A stretch of 64,000 nucleotides of DNA from Terriglobia bacterium (GCA_020073705.1 JAIQES010000019.1:1-64000); one strand, 5' to 3'; shown: positions 33,550 to 44,320, counted from the stretch's first letter. The notes: generated by a model from the sequence alone, not told the origin. Translations and numbers: made by a program.

Positions 33550-35466
33550 CTATTGCTGCCCGAGAAGTTCGGTGAACTGCATAGTTTGCCCCGGCCGAAT
33601 CAGGAGCGTCCGGTGCGCATTTGCAAACCCGTGAAGCGTCAACAGAACTTCATGCTCACCCTGTGGCATCTCGACTCGCGCGGGAGTCCGCAGCCCCGTA
33701 TCGGTACCGTCCACAAGAATTTCAGCGCCCTGTGGCGCCGAGTGGATCCACACCCAGCCTGCTTCCGCCACTCTCGGAATCTCTTCCCGTCCGTTGGCGT
33801 ATCCGATATCGTCGATTATCCGGACTCCCGCGGGCACTTTGTGCAGATGATTCAGCAACTCGCTGTGTTCGCGCGGAGTCAACTGCCCGGAAATGGTCAG
33901 CGTGTTCCCGGTCACTTGCATCTTCACCTTGTCCGAAAGCGAAAGTCCCGCCAGTTCCGATCCTAATGTTGATTTTAATGAGTTGGCCGCTGGTGTTGCG
34001 GAAAAGCTCGCTGGTTCTTGCGGCGGAGTTGCTTTTTCCACGGATCCGGTCGGGGGTACCGCAGAAGGCTCAGGAGTCTTCGACGGAACCTTAGGAGCAA
34101 GCGTCTGCTGTGGCGCAAGGTTTTCCTCTGGGGCGGTGGGTGCTGTCTTTGGGGCAGGCGGCGCAGCTTGAGAAAAGGTGTCGGGTTTCGTGTCCGGCGT
34201 CCCATTGTTCGCCGCCGGAGCCATCGGCGAAGCCACCGCCGGAGTTATCGAAGATCCCGCCGGCTGATGCATGCGCTGCCATATGTCCAGCATGGGCGGC
34301 CAGATCCGATAGCTGGCGAATCCGATAATGCCGAGCAGGATCACCGTCAACACGAGACTCCCGCGTTTTTTCGCGGTCTCCTGCTCTTCTTCGGTGACCC
34401 ACGGAACCGGCCGTACGGGCGCTTCCATGGCATTCGTGCGCGCATTCGAAGCGACATTGAGAGACCGGGCAGGCTGAGTGGCCGCGCGAGTTCCTCCCGC
34501 CATAGCCTGCGTATTTACGGGGGACATCTTTACCGTTGTATCCGGGCCCACCAAGTCATGGTAGCTTTTCAGGGCGCCCAACAATTCGTGGCAATTCTGG
34601 AATCGCAGGGATGGATCCTTTGCCAACGCGCGCGTAATGACTTCTGAAAGTCCGGGATGAATCGAGGAGTCGAGCGACCGCGGAGGGATGGGTTCTTCGT
34701 TGATGATCTTGTAGATGACTGTGGTGATGTTCTCTCCGGGAAACGGTTTCTCGCCGGTCATCAGTTCGTAAAGGATCACGCCCACGGAAAAAATGTCCGA
34801 GCGGCCATCCACGGGTTTGCCCTTCACCTGCTCGGGCGACATATAGGATGGAGTACCCATGACGTGCGCGGTCTGCGCCGTGCCAAACTGGAGGATTTTC
34901 GCTGTGCCGAAGTCGGTGATCTTGACGGTGTCGTCGGCGGTAAGCATCAGGTTCGCCGGCTTGATGTCGCGGTGGACGACGTTGCGCTGGTGCGCGAAAT
35001 CGAGTGCCGAGCAGACTTGCTCCATCAGCCGCATGACGCGCGGCAGCGGAAACAATTGGCGCGCGTCGAGCAGCGTCTGGAGGCTCCGCCCTTCCACCAA
35101 CTCCATCGTGATGTAGAAATTGCCCTCTTCCTCGCCTGCGTCATGGGCCACGACGATATTCGGATGGCTCAGCAGCCCCGCTGCGCGCGCTTCAGTCTGG
35201 AAACGGCTGACCAGTTCCTCGCGCGACATTCCTGTCCCCGCTTCCGATAGGTGCATCGTCTTGACCGCGACGTCGCGGCCGATCACCGGATCATGCGCGC
35301 GATACACCACACCCATGGCGCCGCGGCCTAATTCTTCGCGGAGTTCGTAACGCCCTGCTTTGGTCAGGGTAGGCACGGTTATTTTGACACGCGGGCGCGC
35401 TGGTTTCTTCCTCGGATCCGGCAGGGCCGGGCCAGCAGGAATGGCATCAATGGCACTGGCGCACAA
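33550..35466 (-). CDS. Transmembrane Ser/Thr protein kinase with BON-like and PEGA domains
   Basis: The 638-residue protein has a Hanks-type kinase domain (about residues 40-300): the glycine loop GRGAMGVVY, VAVKTM with the ATP lysine, HRDIKPANLML with the catalytic Asp, DFGTAKI and GTPSYMSPEQ. A juxtamembrane linker, one transmembrane helix (VLTVILLGIIGFASYRIWP), a Pro/Ala/Thr-rich extracytoplasmic stretch, a BON-like segment and a C-terminal PEGA domain follow. The start is a TTG at 35466. The external part may sense envelope state. The FHA and PP2C proteins at 24.2-25.8 kb are plausible partners. Confidence 0.9.
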   Translation of the reverse strand: MCASAIDAIPAGPALPDPRKKPARPRVKITVPTLTKAGRYELREELGRGAMGVVYRAHDPVIGRDVAVKTMHLSEAGTGMSREELVSRFQTEARAAGLLSHPNIVVAHDAGEEEGNFYITMELVEGRSLQTLLDARQLFPLPRVMRLMEQVCSALDFAHQRNVVHRDIKPANLMLTADDTVKITDFGTAKILQFGTAQTAHVMGTPSYMSPEQVKGKPVDGRSDIFSVGVILYELMTGEKPFPGENITTVIYKIINEEPIPPRSLDSSIHPGLSEVITRALAKDPSLRFQNCHELLGALKSYHDLVGPDTTVKMSPVNTQAMAGGTRAATQPARSLNVASNARTNAMEAPVRPVPWVTEEEQETAKKRGSLVLTVILLGIIGFASYRIWPPMLDIWQRMHQPAGSSITPAVASPMAPAANNGTPDTKPDTFSQAAPPAPKTAPTAPEENLAPQQTLAPKVPSKTPEPSAVPPTGSVEKATPPQEPASFSATPAANSLKSTLGSELAGLSLSDKVKMQVTGNTLTISGQLTPREHSELLNHLHKVPAGVRIIDDIGYANGREEIPRVAEAGWVWIHSAPQGAEILVDGTDTGLRTPARVEMPQGEHEVLLTLHGFANAHRTLLIRPGQTMQFTELLGQQ

Positions 35467-35792
35467 CCTTGCGATGCCGCTGGGCCTCCGGCGCAGGGGC
35501 AGCCATCACCCCAGGGGAACCGCCGGGATCATACAAGAACTTCTAATTAAACATAGCCCCCGGCGGAAGGAGCGTCAACGATGTTGAGGCACGATGTTCC
35601 GGAGTAGCAATGGCGCTCGTGCGCTCCGGTTCCCATGCCGAATTCATCGTGAGGAGTTCTTCGCAAGAATATCCGCTAAGGCTGTTTTGTTCTCGGATGC
35701 CTGTTTCCAAACGTATGTAATAGTTTTGTATTTTCGTTCCTGCGTCATCGTTAGCGACTCGGCGGAGTGTTAGGATTTCTGCAGAGGCTAAT
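35467..35792. other. Divergent intergenic region, no gene seen
   Basis: These 326 bases separate the divergently transcribed kinase and radical SAM genes and should contain both promoters. No box pair with acceptable spacing and no repeat or RNA gene was recognised. Confidence 0.4.
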
Positions 35793-37442
35793 ATGGAAAT
35801 CCACCCCAAGAAAAAGCATGCCCGCGTACTGCTGAGTTCGGTCTTCGGGCCTTACGCGCAAGATGACGAATTTGGCAGCCGCTCCATCAACCCCATGGAG
35901 CTCTATCACAACCAAGTTACCCGGGCGCAAGGCAGTTTTTCGCTTCGCATGTTTCATCGCTCGTGGGGCATTATGATGATTCAGGCGAACATCTCCGCAC
36001 CTTGTACTGTGCTGGATTTTCCTGAGCGTGAAGACTTTGCCCGTGAATTAACCACGAACCGCTACGACATCGTTGGTATTTCTTCCATCATCGTGAACAT
36101 CGGCAAGGTCAGGGAGATGTGCCGGATGGTGCGAGAACTTTCACCGGATTCGGTAATCGTGGTGGGCGGACATGTTGCGGCTGTTCCAGGCCTGGAAACG
36201 ATGATCGACGCCGACCACATCGTGAAGGGTGAAGGCATCTCCTGGATGCGGCGATATCTGGGAGAAGACGAGCACGCCCCGATCCGCCATCCAGCCATTG
36301 TTTCCGGCCTGCAGACTAGAATCATGGGACTGCGCCTGCCGCAGTGGAAAGGCGGGACGGCAGCCGCAATCATCCCGTCGGTAGGCTGTCCCATGGGGTG
36401 CAACTTCTGCACCACGTCGTCTTTTTTCGGCGGCAAGGGAAAGTTTGTCAATTTTTATGAAACTGGCGATGAACTATTTGACGTGATGTGCCAGATCGAA
36501 TCAGAGCTCAAGGTAAAATCGTTCTTCATGATGGACGAGAACTTCCTGCTCTATCGTCAGCGCGCCATGCGCTTGCTGGAACGCATGAAGGAGGCGGGCA
36601 AGAGCTGGGAGCTTTCGGTCTTTTCTTCCGCCAATGCCCTCCGCAAATACACCATGCAGGAATTGGTGGAACTGGGCGTCTCCTGGGTGTGGATGGGTTT
36701 GGAATCTCCCAACTCCACCTATGGCAAGCTGCAGGGTGTGGACACAACGCAACTCACGCGAGAACTGCGCGAACACGGCATACGAGTGCAGGGGTCTACC
36801 ATCATTGGATTAGAGCACCACACGCCAGAAAATATGACCGAAGAAATCGAGCAGGCGGTTGGCTATCAGACCGACTTCCACCAGTTCATGCTGTACACGC
36901 CGGTGCCTGGCACGCCGCTTTATAAGGAGATGGCCGAACAGGGCCGGCTTTTGACAGACATTGATCCTGCTGATATCCATGGGCAATTCAAGTTCAACTT
37001 CCGGCACGCAGCGATTTCCCGGGATGATTCCAAAAAGTTCCTGGACTGGGCATTCTGGCGCGATTTCGAGCGCAACGGACCGAGCCTTTATCGCATGTGC
37101 CAGACCATGCTTCAGGGCTGGCAACGCTATAAGGACTACCCGGATTCCCGGGTCCGCGAGCGATTCGCACGAGAGATGAAGAAACTGAGCAGCTCTTACA
37201 ACGCGGCGCTCTGGGTGATGGAGCGGGAGTTCAGGAAGGTCAACCAAGAAGTGAGTGAGCGGATTCACAAGCTGCGGCGGGCAGTTGAAAAGGAGTCCCC
37301 CGTGATCGCACGCCTCGCGGCAATCTTTGCCGGCCCGGCATTGTTGTGGACCACGCGGCGAGAGGAAAAGCGGCTGGCAGCCGGACAAACCTATGAACCC
37401 CCAACCTTTACCGAGCGCAGCAACTGGGTTTCCACTTCCTAG
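35793..37442 (+). CDS. B12-binding radical SAM enzyme
   Basis: The 549-residue protein combines an N-terminal cobalamin-binding-like domain (about residues 60-170, with YDIVGISSI and VIVVGGHVAAVPG) with a radical SAM barrel whose cluster motif is CPMGCNFC near residue 197. A helical C-terminal region of about 150 residues follows. The architecture is that of methyltransferases and lipid- or pigment-modifying enzymes such as HpnP, HpnR and BchE. The B12 domain lacks an obvious DxHxxG His ligand, so base-off binding is uncertain. The substrate is unknown; no pathway partner is adjacent. Confidence 0.82.
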   Translation: MEIHPKKKHARVLLSSVFGPYAQDDEFGSRSINPMELYHNQVTRAQGSFSLRMFHRSWGIMMIQANISAPCTVLDFPEREDFARELTTNRYDIVGISSIIVNIGKVREMCRMVRELSPDSVIVVGGHVAAVPGLETMIDADHIVKGEGISWMRRYLGEDEHAPIRHPAIVSGLQTRIMGLRLPQWKGGTAAAIIPSVGCPMGCNFCTTSSFFGGKGKFVNFYETGDELFDVMCQIESELKVKSFFMMDENFLLYRQRAMRLLERMKEAGKSWELSVFSSANALRKYTMQELVELGVSWVWMGLESPNSTYGKLQGVDTTQLTRELREHGIRVQGSTIIGLEHHTPENMTEEIEQAVGYQTDFHQFMLYTPVPGTPLYKEMAEQGRLLTDIDPADIHGQFKFNFRHAAISRDDSKKFLDWAFWRDFERNGPSLYRMCQTMLQGWQRYKDYPDSRVRERFAREMKKLSSSYNAALWVMEREFRKVNQEVSERIHKLRRAVEKESPVIARLAAIFAGPALLWTTRREEKRLAAGQTYEPPTFTERSNWVSTS

Positions 37443-37531
37443 CTCGATAGCCTCCGCCTCCGTCCTGACTTGTGAACATCAGTCTTCCAATATCCGGTTT
37501 GCAGAAGAGCTGATAATCTGAGAAAGATGCG

Positions 37532-37888
37532 ATGCTGAAGGTCAAACGCATCTACGATCAGCCGGTAAAGAGCGACGGCTTTCGCGTACTGGTTGACCGA
37601 CTGTGGCCTCGCGGCATCTCCAAGCAGCGAGCGCGCCTGGATCTTTGGATGAAAGAGATCGCTCCTTCGGACGCGCTGCGCAAATGGTTCGCGCATGACC
37701 CGAAGCGCTGGACAGGATTTGCGGCGAGATATGGCAAGGAACTGAGAAACAAAAAGGAACTCATGCGGCAAATCAAAGAACTCGAAGCGGAGCACGGCAC
37801 CATTACGTTGCTCTATTCCGCCCGCGATGAGCAGCACAATCAGGCCGCCGCGCTCCGCCAATTCATCAAGGGCGTTCACTCCTCGTGA
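37532..37888 (+). CDS. DUF488 (YeaO-like) family protein
   Basis: The 118-residue protein matches the DUF488 family: VKRIYDQP, then RVLVDRLWPRGISK, KEIAPSDALRKWFAHDP and TLLYSARDEQHNQA. The family has conserved Arg, Asp and His residues suggestive of an enzyme, but the reaction is unknown. It is soluble. Its stop overlaps the GTG start of the uracil-DNA glycosylase gene, so the two are translationally coupled. Confidence 0.88.
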   Translation: MLKVKRIYDQPVKSDGFRVLVDRLWPRGISKQRARLDLWMKEIAPSDALRKWFAHDPKRWTGFAARYGKELRNKKELMRQIKELEAEHGTITLLYSARDEQHNQAAALRQFIKGVHSS

Positions 37889-38610
37889 CGCCGCAAGACC
37901 GGCTTGCTGCTCTGGAGCGCGAGATCACGGCCTGCCGCAAGTGTCCTCGCCTGGTGCGTTATCGTGAGGAAATCGCGCGCACCAAGCGCCGCGCCTATCG
38001 CGACTGGACCTACTGGGGGCGTCCCGTGCCGGCCTTCGGCGATCTCCAGGCTGATCTGGTAATCGTCGGCCTGGCGCCCGCCGCGCATGGCGCCAACCGC
38101 ACGGGCCGGATGTTCACCGGGGACCGCTCAGGGGACTTCCTGTACCAGCAGCTATATGACGCGGGCTTCGCCAATCAGCCGCACTCGAAACGCTCCGATG
38201 ACGGCCTTGTCCTCAAGGACGCATTGATCACCGCTGCGGTTCGCTGCGCTCCACCCGACAACAAACCGCTGCCGGAAGAAATCCGCAATTGCTCGCCGTA
38301 TCTGGAAGAGGAACTGGCGCTCGTCCAGCCGCGCACGGTCCTTGCCCTCGGACGCGTCGCGCTCAACACCTATCTCGACCTTTTGAAGACACAGGGGCTG
38401 ATTCGATCGCGCGCCGCCTACCCGTTCTCCCACGGCGCCAGCTTTGTCCTCCCAGGAGATCTTCCCCGACTGTTCGCCGCCTATCACCCCAGCCAGCAAA
38501 ATACGCAGACCGGACGCCTGACACCGGCTATGTTCGCGCGCGTTCTGCGGCAGATTCGGCAATTCTTGAAGAGACGAAGGTCTAGTCTGCCGGCACGTCA
38601 GAGTGAGTGA
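37885..38610 (+). CDS. Uracil-DNA glycosylase, family 5 (UDGb) type
   Basis: The enzyme removes uracil and other deaminated bases from DNA. The N-terminal CRKCPRL and the later VRCAPP and NCSPYLE cysteines are the four ligands of the [4Fe-4S] cluster. Motif 1 ([19 protein letters not shown]) and the [13 protein letters not shown] motif fit family 5 rather than family 4, which has a GEAPG motif. It starts with GTG 37885 overlapping the DUF488 stop. Its 3' end overlaps the convergent RND gene by 29 bases. Confidence 0.88.
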   Translation: MTPQDRLAALEREITACRKCPRLVRYREEIARTKRRAYRDWTYWGRPVPAFGDLQADLVIVGLAPAAHGANRTGRMFTGDRSGDFLYQQLYDAGFANQPHSKRSDDGLVLKDALITAAVRCAPPDNKPLPEEIRNCSPYLEEELALVQPRTVLALGRVALNTYLDLLKTQGLIRSRAAYPFSHGASFVLPGDLPRLFAAYHPSQQNTQTGRLTPAMFARVLRQIRQFLKRRRSSLPARQSE

Positions 38611-41600
38611 GATCCGTAACAGCCGAACGCCGGAAGCGTTTCGCCAGCCGATCGAACGCGAGATAGACCACAGGGGTCGTGAACAGGGTCAACGCCTGGC
38701 TGAAAATCAAGCCGCCGACAATCGCAATTCCCAGCGGCCTGCGCAGTTCCGCGCCTGTTCCACCGCCAAGAGCCAGAGGCAAGCCGCCCAACATGGCCGC
38801 CATCGTGGTCATCAGAATCGGCCGGAAACGCAGCAGACATGCTTGATAGATCGCGTCCAGCGGACTTTTCCCACCCTTGCGCTCCGCCTCGAGCGCAAAG
38901 TCAATCATCATGATCGCGTTCTTCTGCACGATGCCGATGAGCAGAATGATGCCGATCAGCGCGATCACGCTAAACTCAGTCCGCGTAATCAGCAGACCCA
39001 GCAGAGCGCCCACACCGGCTGACGGCAGTGTCGAGAGAATCGTAATCGGATGGATGTAACTTTCATAGAGCACCCCCAGCACGATATACACCGTCACCAG
39101 CGCGGCCAGGATCAAAATAGGCTCATTCGCCAGCGACGCCTGGAAGGCCTGCGCACTTCCCTGGAACCCGGCGTGAACGCTCGCCGGCAGCGCGATTTCC
39201 TGTTGTGCCTGCTTGATTACATCCACGGCCTGTCCGAGCGAAACCCCCTCCGCCAGGTTGAACGAAAGCGTCACCACCGGGAATTGCCCCTGGTGATTCA
39301 CCGCGACGGGAGTTACCTCCGAAGAAAACTGCGTGAAGGCGCTCAGCGGAACCTGTGTTCCGTTGGTTGAACGCACATAGATTTGTTTGAGCGCATCCGG
39401 ATTTTGCTGGAATGTCGGATTCAATTCGAGCACGACATGATACTGATTCAACTGCGTAAATATTGTGGATACCTGACGCTGGCCGAATGCGTCGTACAAC
39501 GTGTCGTCAATCGTTTGTGGCAGAATTCCCAGCCGAGATGCCGTGTCGCGATCGATCGTGATCGTTTCCTGCAACCCGCGATCCTGCTGGTCGCTCGCCA
39601 CATCACGCAATTGCGGCAATGCGTTCAATTTATCGGCCAATTTCGGAGCCCAATCCGCCAGTTCCTTTCCGTCCGCATCTTCCATCGTATATTGGAATTG
39701 CGTGCGGCTAATGCGGTCTTCCACAGTCAGATCCTGCACGGGCTGCAAGTAGAGCGTAATTCCTTTGACGTCGCCCAGCTTTGTCTGAAGCCGGCGAATA
39801 ATATCAGGGGCATCATCGGTCCGTTCCTCGCGGGGCTTCAGGTTGATTTGCACGCGCCCGCTGTTGGGCTGCATGTTTGTGCCGTCAATGCCGATGAACG
39901 AAGACAAGCTCACTACATCCGGGTCTTTCAAGATGACTCTTGCCAGAGCTCGCTGCCGCTCCGCCAGGGCCGTAAACGAAATCGTCGCCGGAGCTTCCGA
40001 AATACCCAATATCACGCCTGTATCTTGCACCGGGAAAAAGCCCTTGGGAATAATAAGGAACAGGAAAATGGTGAGAGCGAGCGTCCCTACAGTTACCACC
40101 AGGGTGGCAGGTTGGTGCTGCAACACGAATCGCAAGATCACCGAGTAACGATCGATGATCCAGTTCAGTGAATCTTCCGAGGCCCGGTAGAACCAGCTCT
40201 TTTCCGATTGTTCCCGGTGACGCAGAAGCTTCGAGCACATCATCGGCGTGAGCGTCAACGACACGATTGCCGAAACCAGAATCGTCACGCTCAGTGTGAC
40301 GGCAAACTCCTGGAACAACCGCCCGACAACGTCCTGCATGAACAGCAGAGGAATCAGCACGGCGATCAGCGAAACCGTCAGCGAAAGAATCGTGAATCCG
40401 ATCTGTTCGGAACCTTTCAAAGCGGCCTGCAACGGCGGCTCACCCTCTTCGATATAGCGGGTGATGTTTTCGATCATCACGATTGCATCGTCGACGACGA
40501 ACCCGGTCGAAATGGTCAGCGCCATCAGCGACAGGTTGTCCAGGCTGTAACCAAGCAGGTACATCACGCCGAAGGTGCCCACCAGCGAAAGCGGTACGGC
40601 CACGCTGGGGATGGCCGTCGCCGAGAGGCTGCGCAGAAACAGGAAGATCACCAGGACGACTAGCACAACCGTCAACATCAACTCAAACTGCACATCTTTC
40701 ACCGACGCGCGGATCGTGGTGGTGCGGTCGGTCAGAATCGAAACCTGAACAGAGGAGGGCAACGACGCTTTTAACTGCGGCAGCAGATTCTGGATGCGAT
40801 CCACCACGTTGATGATATTCGCTCCCGGTTGTCGCTGGATGTTGACGATCACGGCAGGCGTATCGTTTTCCCAGGCAGCTTGCCTCACATTTTCCGCGCC
40901 ATCAACCACATTGGCCACGTCCTCGATTCGCACCGGCGCGCCATTCTTATACGCGATGACGATTGGCTTATATGTGTCGCTGGTGAGCAACTGATCGTTT
41001 GCCCAGATTGTAAACGCCTGGTGCGGTGTATCCAGATTGCCCTTGGCCTGGTTCACGTTCGCCTGGCCTAGTGCAGTGCGTAAGTCTTCCAGGCTCAAGC
41101 CATAGGAGGCCAGCGCCGTGGGGTTTGCTTGAATTCGCACCGCCGGCTTCTGACCGCCGCTGATGCTCACCAGGCCGACGCCCGGTAATTGCGAAACTTT
41201 CTGCGAAAGGACCGTGTCGGCGAGATCTTCCAGTTTCATCAATGGCAACGTGTCCGAGGTAAGTGCCAGCGTGATGACGGGAGTGTCGGCGGGGTTCGTC
41301 TTGCTGTAAATCGGGGGATTCGGAAGGTTTGTGGGCAAAAAAGTCGTTGCAGCGTTAATGGCAGCTTGTACCTGCTGCTCGGCAACGTCGATATTCAGAT
41401 CCAGCACAAATTGGAGCGTAATCAGCGAAGCTCCGAATGAACTGGTCGACGTCATCTGGTTAAGGCCCGGGATTTGGCCGAATTGCCGTTCCAGCGGTGT
41501 CGTCACCGACGAGGCCATCACCTCAGGACTTGCCCCCGGATAAAACGTGAGAACCTGAATCGTGGGATAGTCCACCTGCGGCAGGGCTGAAACAGGGAGT

Positions 41601-41692
41601 TGCCGGTAGGCCACGGCCCCGGCCAGCAGAATCGCGGCCATCAGCAGAGAGGTGGCGACCGGACGAAGAATAAATGGTTTGGAAGGATTCAT
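38582..41692 (-). CDS. RND efflux pump inner-membrane protein (MdtB/MdtC-like)
   Basis: This 1036-residue proton-driven transporter has twelve transmembrane helices and two large periplasmic loops. It begins with [19 protein letters not shown] and carries the HAE1-family features, including the proton-relay region [16 protein letters not shown] with paired Asp residues in helix 4. Sequence style is closest to MdtB/MdtC. It directly follows the membrane-fusion protein gene, whose stop lies at the start codon. No outer-membrane channel gene is nearby, so a TolC-like partner must come from elsewhere. Substrates are unknown. Confidence 0.93.
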   Translation of the reverse strand: MNPSKPFILRPVATSLLMAAILLAGAVAYRQLPVSALPQVDYPTIQVLTFYPGASPEVMASSVTTPLERQFGQIPGLNQMTSTSSFGASLITLQFVLDLNIDVAEQQVQAAINAATTFLPTNLPNPPIYSKTNPADTPVITLALTSDTLPLMKLEDLADTVLSQKVSQLPGVGLVSISGGQKPAVRIQANPTALASYGLSLEDLRTALGQANVNQAKGNLDTPHQAFTIWANDQLLTSDTYKPIVIAYKNGAPVRIEDVANVVDGAENVRQAAWENDTPAVIVNIQRQPGANIINVVDRIQNLLPQLKASLPSSVQVSILTDRTTTIRASVKDVQFELMLTVVLVVLVIFLFLRSLSATAIPSVAVPLSLVGTFGVMYLLGYSLDNLSLMALTISTGFVVDDAIVMIENITRYIEEGEPPLQAALKGSEQIGFTILSLTVSLIAVLIPLLFMQDVVGRLFQEFAVTLSVTILVSAIVSLTLTPMMCSKLLRHREQSEKSWFYRASEDSLNWIIDRYSVILRFVLQHQPATLVVTVGTLALTIFLFLIIPKGFFPVQDTGVILGISEAPATISFTALAERQRALARVILKDPDVVSLSSFIGIDGTNMQPNSGRVQINLKPREERTDDAPDIIRRLQTKLGDVKGITLYLQPVQDLTVEDRISRTQFQYTMEDADGKELADWAPKLADKLNALPQLRDVASDQQDRGLQETITIDRDTASRLGILPQTIDDTLYDAFGQRQVSTIFTQLNQYHVVLELNPTFQQNPDALKQIYVRSTNGTQVPLSAFTQFSSEVTPVAVNHQGQFPVVTLSFNLAEGVSLGQAVDVIKQAQQEIALPASVHAGFQGSAQAFQASLANEPILILAALVTVYIVLGVLYESYIHPITILSTLPSAGVGALLGLLITRTEFSVIALIGIILLIGIVQKNAIMMIDFALEAERKGGKSPLDAIYQACLLRFRPILMTTMAAMLGGLPLALGGGTGAELRRPLGIAIVGGLIFSQALTLFTTPVVYLAFDRLAKRFRRSAVTDLTHSDVPAD

Positions 41693-43129
41693 TTAGTTCT
41701 GTTTTCCTGCTTGTTTATGCTTGGAAAATCCCTGAGGTCCGGAATCTCCGCCCGCTCCCGAATTTCTTCCCGGTCTCAGATCACCATTGGGTCTGCCAGT
41801 TCCCGCAACTCCATCAGCTCTCCCGGGACCATTCGGCCGTGCAGCCCCGCCCGTCCTGGAAGCGCGATCGGACCTCGATGACTCACGAGGACCGTTGCCC
41901 GAACTGTTGGGTGAAGCACCGTGGGCTTCCACCGTTGCGCCCGCCTGCAGCCTGTCCTGTCCGTCCACCACCACCTGATCACCTTCTGCAATACCGCTGG
42001 CAATCAGGGAGATGTTGCCTTGCGTCATATCCACATTCACCGGCTGCAAATTTGCATGGCCGTTCTTCACGGTATACACGTAATTGCCCTGTGTCCCCTG
42101 CTGGATGGCAGCGAGTGGAACAACGATGGCATCCTTGCGCACGGCAAGCATCAGCCGGATGTTTATAAACTGGTTGGGCCAGAGAGAAAGGTCATGATTG
42201 TCGAACACGGCCTTGAATCGAGCCGTTCCTGTAGTGGGATCAATCTGATTGTCGATGGTCACTAGCTTGCCGGTTGCGAGCTTGGTTTGGTCGTCGCGGC
42301 TGTAGGCTTCGACCGTCAATTCCGCTTTCTCCATGTGCTTGATCACATCCTGCAGACTGTCTTCCGGGAGAGTAAATAATGCAGCGATCGGCTGGACCTG
42401 CGTGATGACGACAAGTCCGTTGGGATCCGACGCACGAATCATATTGCCCTGATCGACGAGCCGCAATCCGACCCGGCCACTCAGAGGCGCCGTAATCTTG
42501 CAATAGACCAGTTGCAACTTTTGATTGTCAATCTGCGCCTGATCCGCGCGGATCGCTCCTTCGAGTTGTCCGACGGTCGCATTCTGCGTGTCCACCTGTT
42601 GCTGCGCGACCACGCCCTCCTTATGCAACTGGTCATAGCGCGCATAATCGATTTTCGCATTGTTGAGCTGGGCCTGGTCCCGGGCCAGTTGTCCCTCCAT
42701 TTGCTCCAATGCAACTTGGAAGGGGCGCGGGTCGATTTCCGCAAGGAGGTCGCCTTCCTTTACAAATTGGCCCTCCTTAAAATAGACCTTCTGAAGCTGC
42801 CCGTCGACTCGGCTTTTCACGGTGACCGTATTGAAAGGCGTCACCGACCCGAGGCCTGAGAGGTAGTACGGGATGTCCTGCTTCAGAGCCGGCGCGACTG
42901 TTACAGAGACCGGGCCAAGCGAAGAGCCCCTGCCACCGCGAGCCGGTGCTGCCTTGCTTTCGGCCGCAACGCGTGAGCGATAGAAGAAATACCCTCCTCC
43001 AGCAAGGGCCACAATAATGAGGAACCACAGCCAGCCCCGCTTTCGCGGGCGACCAGACCTATCCACCCGGGGGTGGAAATCGGATGGAGTTTGCGATGCG
43101 CTGTCGTGCGAGGGTTCAGAAATGGCCAT
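41693..43129 (-). CDS. RND efflux membrane-fusion protein (MdtA-like)
   Basis: The 478-residue periplasmic adaptor has an N-terminal membrane anchor (WLWFLIIVALAGGGYFFY). The usual lipoyl, alpha-hairpin and beta-barrel domains follow (VKSRVDGQLQKVYFKEGQFVKEGD, split; KITAPLSGRVGLRLVDQGN). It ends in an unusual tail of about 70 residues rich in Gly, Arg, Pro and Ser, which looks disordered and is not part of the family fold. It is the first gene of a two-gene operon with the pump. Confidence 0.92.
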   Translation of the reverse strand: MAISEPSHDSASQTPSDFHPRVDRSGRPRKRGWLWFLIIVALAGGGYFFYRSRVAAESKAAPARGGRGSSLGPVSVTVAPALKQDIPYYLSGLGSVTPFNTVTVKSRVDGQLQKVYFKEGQFVKEGDLLAEIDPRPFQVALEQMEGQLARDQAQLNNAKIDYARYDQLHKEGVVAQQQVDTQNATVGQLEGAIRADQAQIDNQKLQLVYCKITAPLSGRVGLRLVDQGNMIRASDPNGLVVITQVQPIAALFTLPEDSLQDVIKHMEKAELTVEAYSRDDQTKLATGKLVTIDNQIDPTTGTARFKAVFDNHDLSLWPNQFINIRLMLAVRKDAIVVPLAAIQQGTQGNYVYTVKNGHANLQPVNVDMTQGNISLIASGIAEGDQVVVDGQDRLQAGATVEAHGASPNSSGNGPRESSRSDRASRTGGAARPNGPGRADGVAGTGRPNGDLRPGRNSGAGGDSGPQGFSKHKQAGKQN

Positions 43130-43494
43130 ATCATCCTGTCAGTTCATATCGTGAGAGTTAGTCCAATTACATTGACGTCTCCGCCAGAGGCCAGGTTACG
43201 CATCAAGTTGGCTCTGTTTTGCTCGAAACGAAAAACACTCGATGCGATTTGAGGTTGGCCTTGAACGCACGGACAGGTCAACGCAACGCGGAATTAAGCC
43301 TTGGAGAGTAAAGTGGCGGCACCGAAAACAGGCCGAGCACGTAACCCGTTTATAGCTGATTCGATTTCTTCGAAGCGAATACAATAACCAAAGATGCGTT
43401 TTCAGCGGCTCTTGGATCTCTTCGACATCCCATTGGAGCGCTGATCGAGGACCCCCCCTGAGAGAGGCCCCTGCGAGTCAGACTCACTTTCGCG
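43130..43494. other. Leader region between GAF-ANTAR gene and RND operon
   Basis: These 365 bases hold no gene. They lie downstream of an ANTAR antiterminator gene and upstream of the efflux operon on the same strand. A palindrome-like stretch, ATTCGATTTCTTCGAAGCGAAT at 43359-43380 (given here only for its symmetry), could be an operator. I looked for paired hexaloop hairpins of the ANTAR target type and could not identify them by eye. Confidence 0.3.
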
Positions 43495-44190
43495 CTATTC
43501 GCTCAAACCGCGTTTTACATCTTCGCTCAGGACGATGGCCTCCGCCACATCCTTCATCGATTTGCGCCGCTGCCTGCTCTGCCGTTGAATTGTGAGATAT
43601 GCCTCTTCTTCTGTGACTCTGAGTTCGCGCTGGAGAATCCCTTTCGCGCGCTCGACCAGTTTCCGCGTCTCCAGTTTTTCAGAGAGATGCAGGTTTTCGC
43701 TCTCAAGCCGCGCCATCTCAATTTCCGCTCCCACCAGAAATCCGATGGTCGATATCAGCTTGATTTCGTGCTCCGTATACTCGTGTGGTTCACGATTCTG
43801 CAGGTTGATGACCCCTACGACCCGGCCACGACAAAGCACGGGAACCGATAGGAATGCCTCGAACCGATCCTCGGGCAAATCCTTGAACAGTTGAAAGCGC
43901 GGATCCTGCGAAGCGTTGAGCGCCACGGCAACCGGCTGCTCGTGCTGCGCCACCCAACCCGTGATGCCCTGCCCCAGCCTCAACTTCAGCCGGTCTACGA
44001 CATCGGGATGCGCATTCTTGGACGCGCGGAGGATCAATTCACCATCCTCAAGCGCATAGAGAAAGCAGGAATCGCAGCTTACCAGCGAGGCGGCGAAATC
44101 AACGATCTGTGTCAGCACTTCTTGCAGGGGGTTTGCCGCTGCCATGCGGCTAGCCATCTTGTGGAGGAATTCAACTTCAGAATCGTTGCC
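43495..44190 (-). CDS. GAF-ANTAR antitermination regulator
   Basis: The 231-residue protein has a GAF sensor domain (about residues 15-160) and a C-terminal ANTAR domain (about residues 175-230). The ANTAR part reads LVERAKGILQRELRVTEEEAYLTIQ, with the conserved A-K-G and Tyr/Ile positions used for RNA binding. Such proteins bind paired hairpins in leader RNA and prevent termination. I use ATG 44190; GTG 44220 is an alternative and neither has a clear ribosome site. The gene precedes the RND operon, which it may control. Confidence 0.85.
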   Translation of the reverse strand, partial: GNDSEVEFLHKMASRMAAANPLQEVLTQIVDFAASLVSCDSCFLYALEDGELILRASKNAHPDVVDRLKLRLGQGITGWVAQHEQPVAVALNASQDPRFQLFKDLPEDRFEAFLSVPVLCRGRVVGVINLQNREPHEYTEHEIKLISTIGFLVGAEIEMARLESENLHLSEKLETRKLVERAKGILQRELRVTEEEAYLTIQRQSRQRRKSMKDVAEAIVLSEDVKRGLSE

Positions 44191-44320
44191 CATAGTTTGC
44201 TTGAATGCGCCGGTATCCACGACACAAGGTTAAGTCGCGGAGCCTCCATTGTCCAATTCTTACTATAAATGCAAACGATAAGCCATTTTTCTCCTGTCAA
44301 AGTAGGCAGGGGAAATCCGA

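Noticed and set aside
39383-40171. 262-codon plus-strand frame opposite the RND pump
   Set aside because: The translation is rich in Arg, Gln and His and lacks family features, as expected for an antisense frame.
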